Positions 62,867 through 64,000 of a stretch of DNA of 64,000 nt are shown in pieces. The first letter of the stretch is position 1, and every line of letters starts with the position of its first letter. The translations under genes were made by a program, and so were the position numbers. The notes under the pieces are model-generated. The model did no database searches. It was given only the letters and a program-made list of their open reading frames with translations, and was not told where the DNA came from. Where the stretch lies: NCBI GenBank assembly GCA_900768685.1, contig CAAGDX010000018.1, positions 1 through 64,000 of the forward strand. The letters are read 5' to 3'. Source of the stretch: Bacteroidales bacterium (GTDB lineage: Bacteria; Bacteroidota; Bacteroidia; Bacteroidales; Muribaculaceae).

Positions 62867-64000
62867 CTATCTATCTCCCGGGTCTAATATTCGCGGTGAA
62901 ATATGGTAATATTTTTTGCCGTGGAGCGTGAATGGCTGCACCACACATTCCGTGCCGCTGCGGTGAGTGATGAAAAATCCTGTTTCAAGTGGTTTTGCAT
63001 CTTTTGGCTTGGTACTTGTGATGATATCACCGTTGGATAGTGTGACGGTGCCGGAAAAGTTTTCCGTTAAGGTTGTTTTTACCTCAGAGGGTAACACTAT
63101 GGGTGGAAAGTCTTTTTTGCCTAATTGCCGGGCAAGGCAGATGAGCAGGTAAGTATCGTCTGCGTCAGGCACACCGCGAGTTTTGTTCAGAGTGATGAGT
63201 GGAGCGGCGTTGTCTTTCGTGAAATCGCCATATACAATACCGTATGATGAGGCTGCGTATGCTTTTTCAAATGTGTCATATTCGCCGGACAGTTTCCACT
63301 GCCATGCCACTACGGCTGTAGCATGAAACAGCATGGTGGCAAGCAGAGCGGTTGTGATGATTTTAGGAGTACGGCTAATTGTGGGTGATATAAATGTGAA
63401 GATGACTATAAATGCGTAAGTCTGTGCAAACCAGCCTGTTCGCCCTATTATCCCTGATGCTGACCCTATTGCCATACTTATCACGGAAGCAATGGCGAGC
63501 ACTCCTGTTTTTGATGCGGCGAAACTGCGGAATTTTCCTCGAATTACTGCAATGACGATGCCTACTGCCACGAGAAGTGCAGCGGAGTCGCTTTTCAAGA
63601 GGAGCATCAGCAGTGTGTCGTCAGGTGTTTTGCTGCCGGACTCAAGTGCACGCATTATTATTCCCGGGGAAAAAGTCACCAGAAGCGAGCCTGTAGCAAA
63701 TGATGCAAAAAGAACCTTGTTCGGCTTTTCTCCACTCAGAATAATGCTCAGTGAGACTGCGATACAGAGAGGAAATGATGCCGCTTCGTGCATCATTCCG
63801 CAGGCGAGGCAGGCAAAGGAGAGAAAAGCCAAATGAAGTTTGCTTTTCGGCTTGGTGTATATCTTGCTGAAAGCCCAAAGGCACATTCCGCAGGAGAAAA
63901 CGTAATTAAATTGGCAGTCAAAAAGCATCATGTAGTCCCACCACGGTAGTGCAAACAGCATCACACCGGCAAGGATTGCCGCACTCGTGAAATTTTTTGA
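62867..64000 (-). CDS. Multi-pass membrane protein, 5' end beyond window (possibly DUF6056/GT-C-like)
   Basis: The frame is open from the window edge (64000) to the TAG at 62867, 377 residues of coding sequence. At least seven hydrophobic segments cover the first 230 residues, followed by a soluble C-terminal region of about 140. Layout and 'MHEAASFPL'-like loops recall DUF6056 and other GT-C-fold membrane glycosyltransferases, but no catalytic motif is visible in the part present. Divided from gltX by its own stop and the gltX promoter. Confidence 0.6.
   Translation of the reverse strand, partial: SKNFTSAAILAGVMLFALPWWDYMMLFDCQFNYVFSCGMCLWAFSKIYTKPKSKLHLAFLSFACLACGMMHEAASFPLCIAVSLSIILSGEKPNKVLFASFATGSLLVTFSPGIIMRALESGSKTPDDTLLMLLLKSDSAALLVAVGIVIAVIRGKFRSFAASKTGVLAIASVISMAIGSASGIIGRTGWFAQTYAFIVIFTFISPTISRTPKIITTALLATMLFHATAVVAWQWKLSGEYDTFEKAYAASSYGIVYGDFTKDNAAPLITLNKTRGVPDADDTYLLICLARQLGKKDFPPIVLPSEVKTTLTENFSGTVTLSNGDIITSTKPKDAKPLETGFFITHRSGTECVVQPFTLHGKKYYHISPRILDPGDR

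Overview
The window is chromosomal DNA of a member of the Bacteroidota, most likely the order Bacteroidales and probably host- or gut-associated. The reasons are two SusC/SusD pairs, many lipoproteins with a cysteine at residue 19-23, promoters of the Bacteroides type (TTTG, about 19-20 bp, TAnnTTTG), weak Shine-Dalgarno sequences, and conserved pairs such as gltX-waaA and alpha-2-macroglobulin-pbpC. Family and genus cannot be fixed by eye. Coding density is high. Intergenic DNA is very AT-rich and carries clear intrinsic terminators.

Region 1 (0.3-24.9 kb) is one long co-directional glycan-utilisation locus. It holds a FAD oxidoreductase, a DUF4434 protein, a sugar-porter MFS permease, an N-acylglucosamine 2-epimerase, SusC, SusD, a putative surface glycan-binding lipoprotein and a phosphodiester glycosidase (NAGPA family). 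After an internal terminator come a GHL10 lipoprotein, a calcineurin-like phosphoesterase, a sialate-O-acetylesterase/GHL10 fusion, a NagX/DUF5009 membrane protein, a GH20 hexosaminidase and a DUF4434/DUF5109 protein. It ends at a bidirectional terminator. Together the genes suggest uptake and breakdown of an O-acetylated, possibly phosphodiester-containing GlcNAc (or ManNAc) glycan. No sialidase, neuraminate lyase or dedicated regulator is present in the window.

Region 2 (25.0-35.0 kb) has a carboxynorspermidine dehydrogenase-like gene on the minus strand, preceded by a striking promoter/hexapeptide ORF/terminator leader. A second SusC-SusD operon follows with two further lipoproteins but no enzyme.

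Region 3 (35.0-45.6 kb) holds a LytTR regulator coupled to a membrane protein that looks like a degenerate phosphodiester-glycosidase fold. It is followed by the alpha-2-macroglobulin/PBP1C pair, an AT-rich Bro-N (phage antirepressor-like) gene and tRNA-Asp.

Region 4 (45.6-64 kb) is mostly housekeeping or core: class I fumarase, cytidylate kinase-like protein, RarA, an AAA ATPase whose promoter is embedded in 15-bp iterons, a small membrane protein with a PstS-like lipoprotein and a TPR protein, tRNA-Leu, alkaline phosphatase, a DUF4919 protein, an S9 peptidase, ferritin, an unknown lipoprotein, WaaA, GltX and a truncated multi-pass membrane protein.

Between genes, five separate places carry imperfect tandem repeats that all have a 9-bp period although their unit sequences differ. 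A 64-bp tandem duplication with 20-bp palindromes lies between the convergent S9 peptidase and ferritin genes. All functional assignments come from reading motifs and recalled family features; no database search was run.
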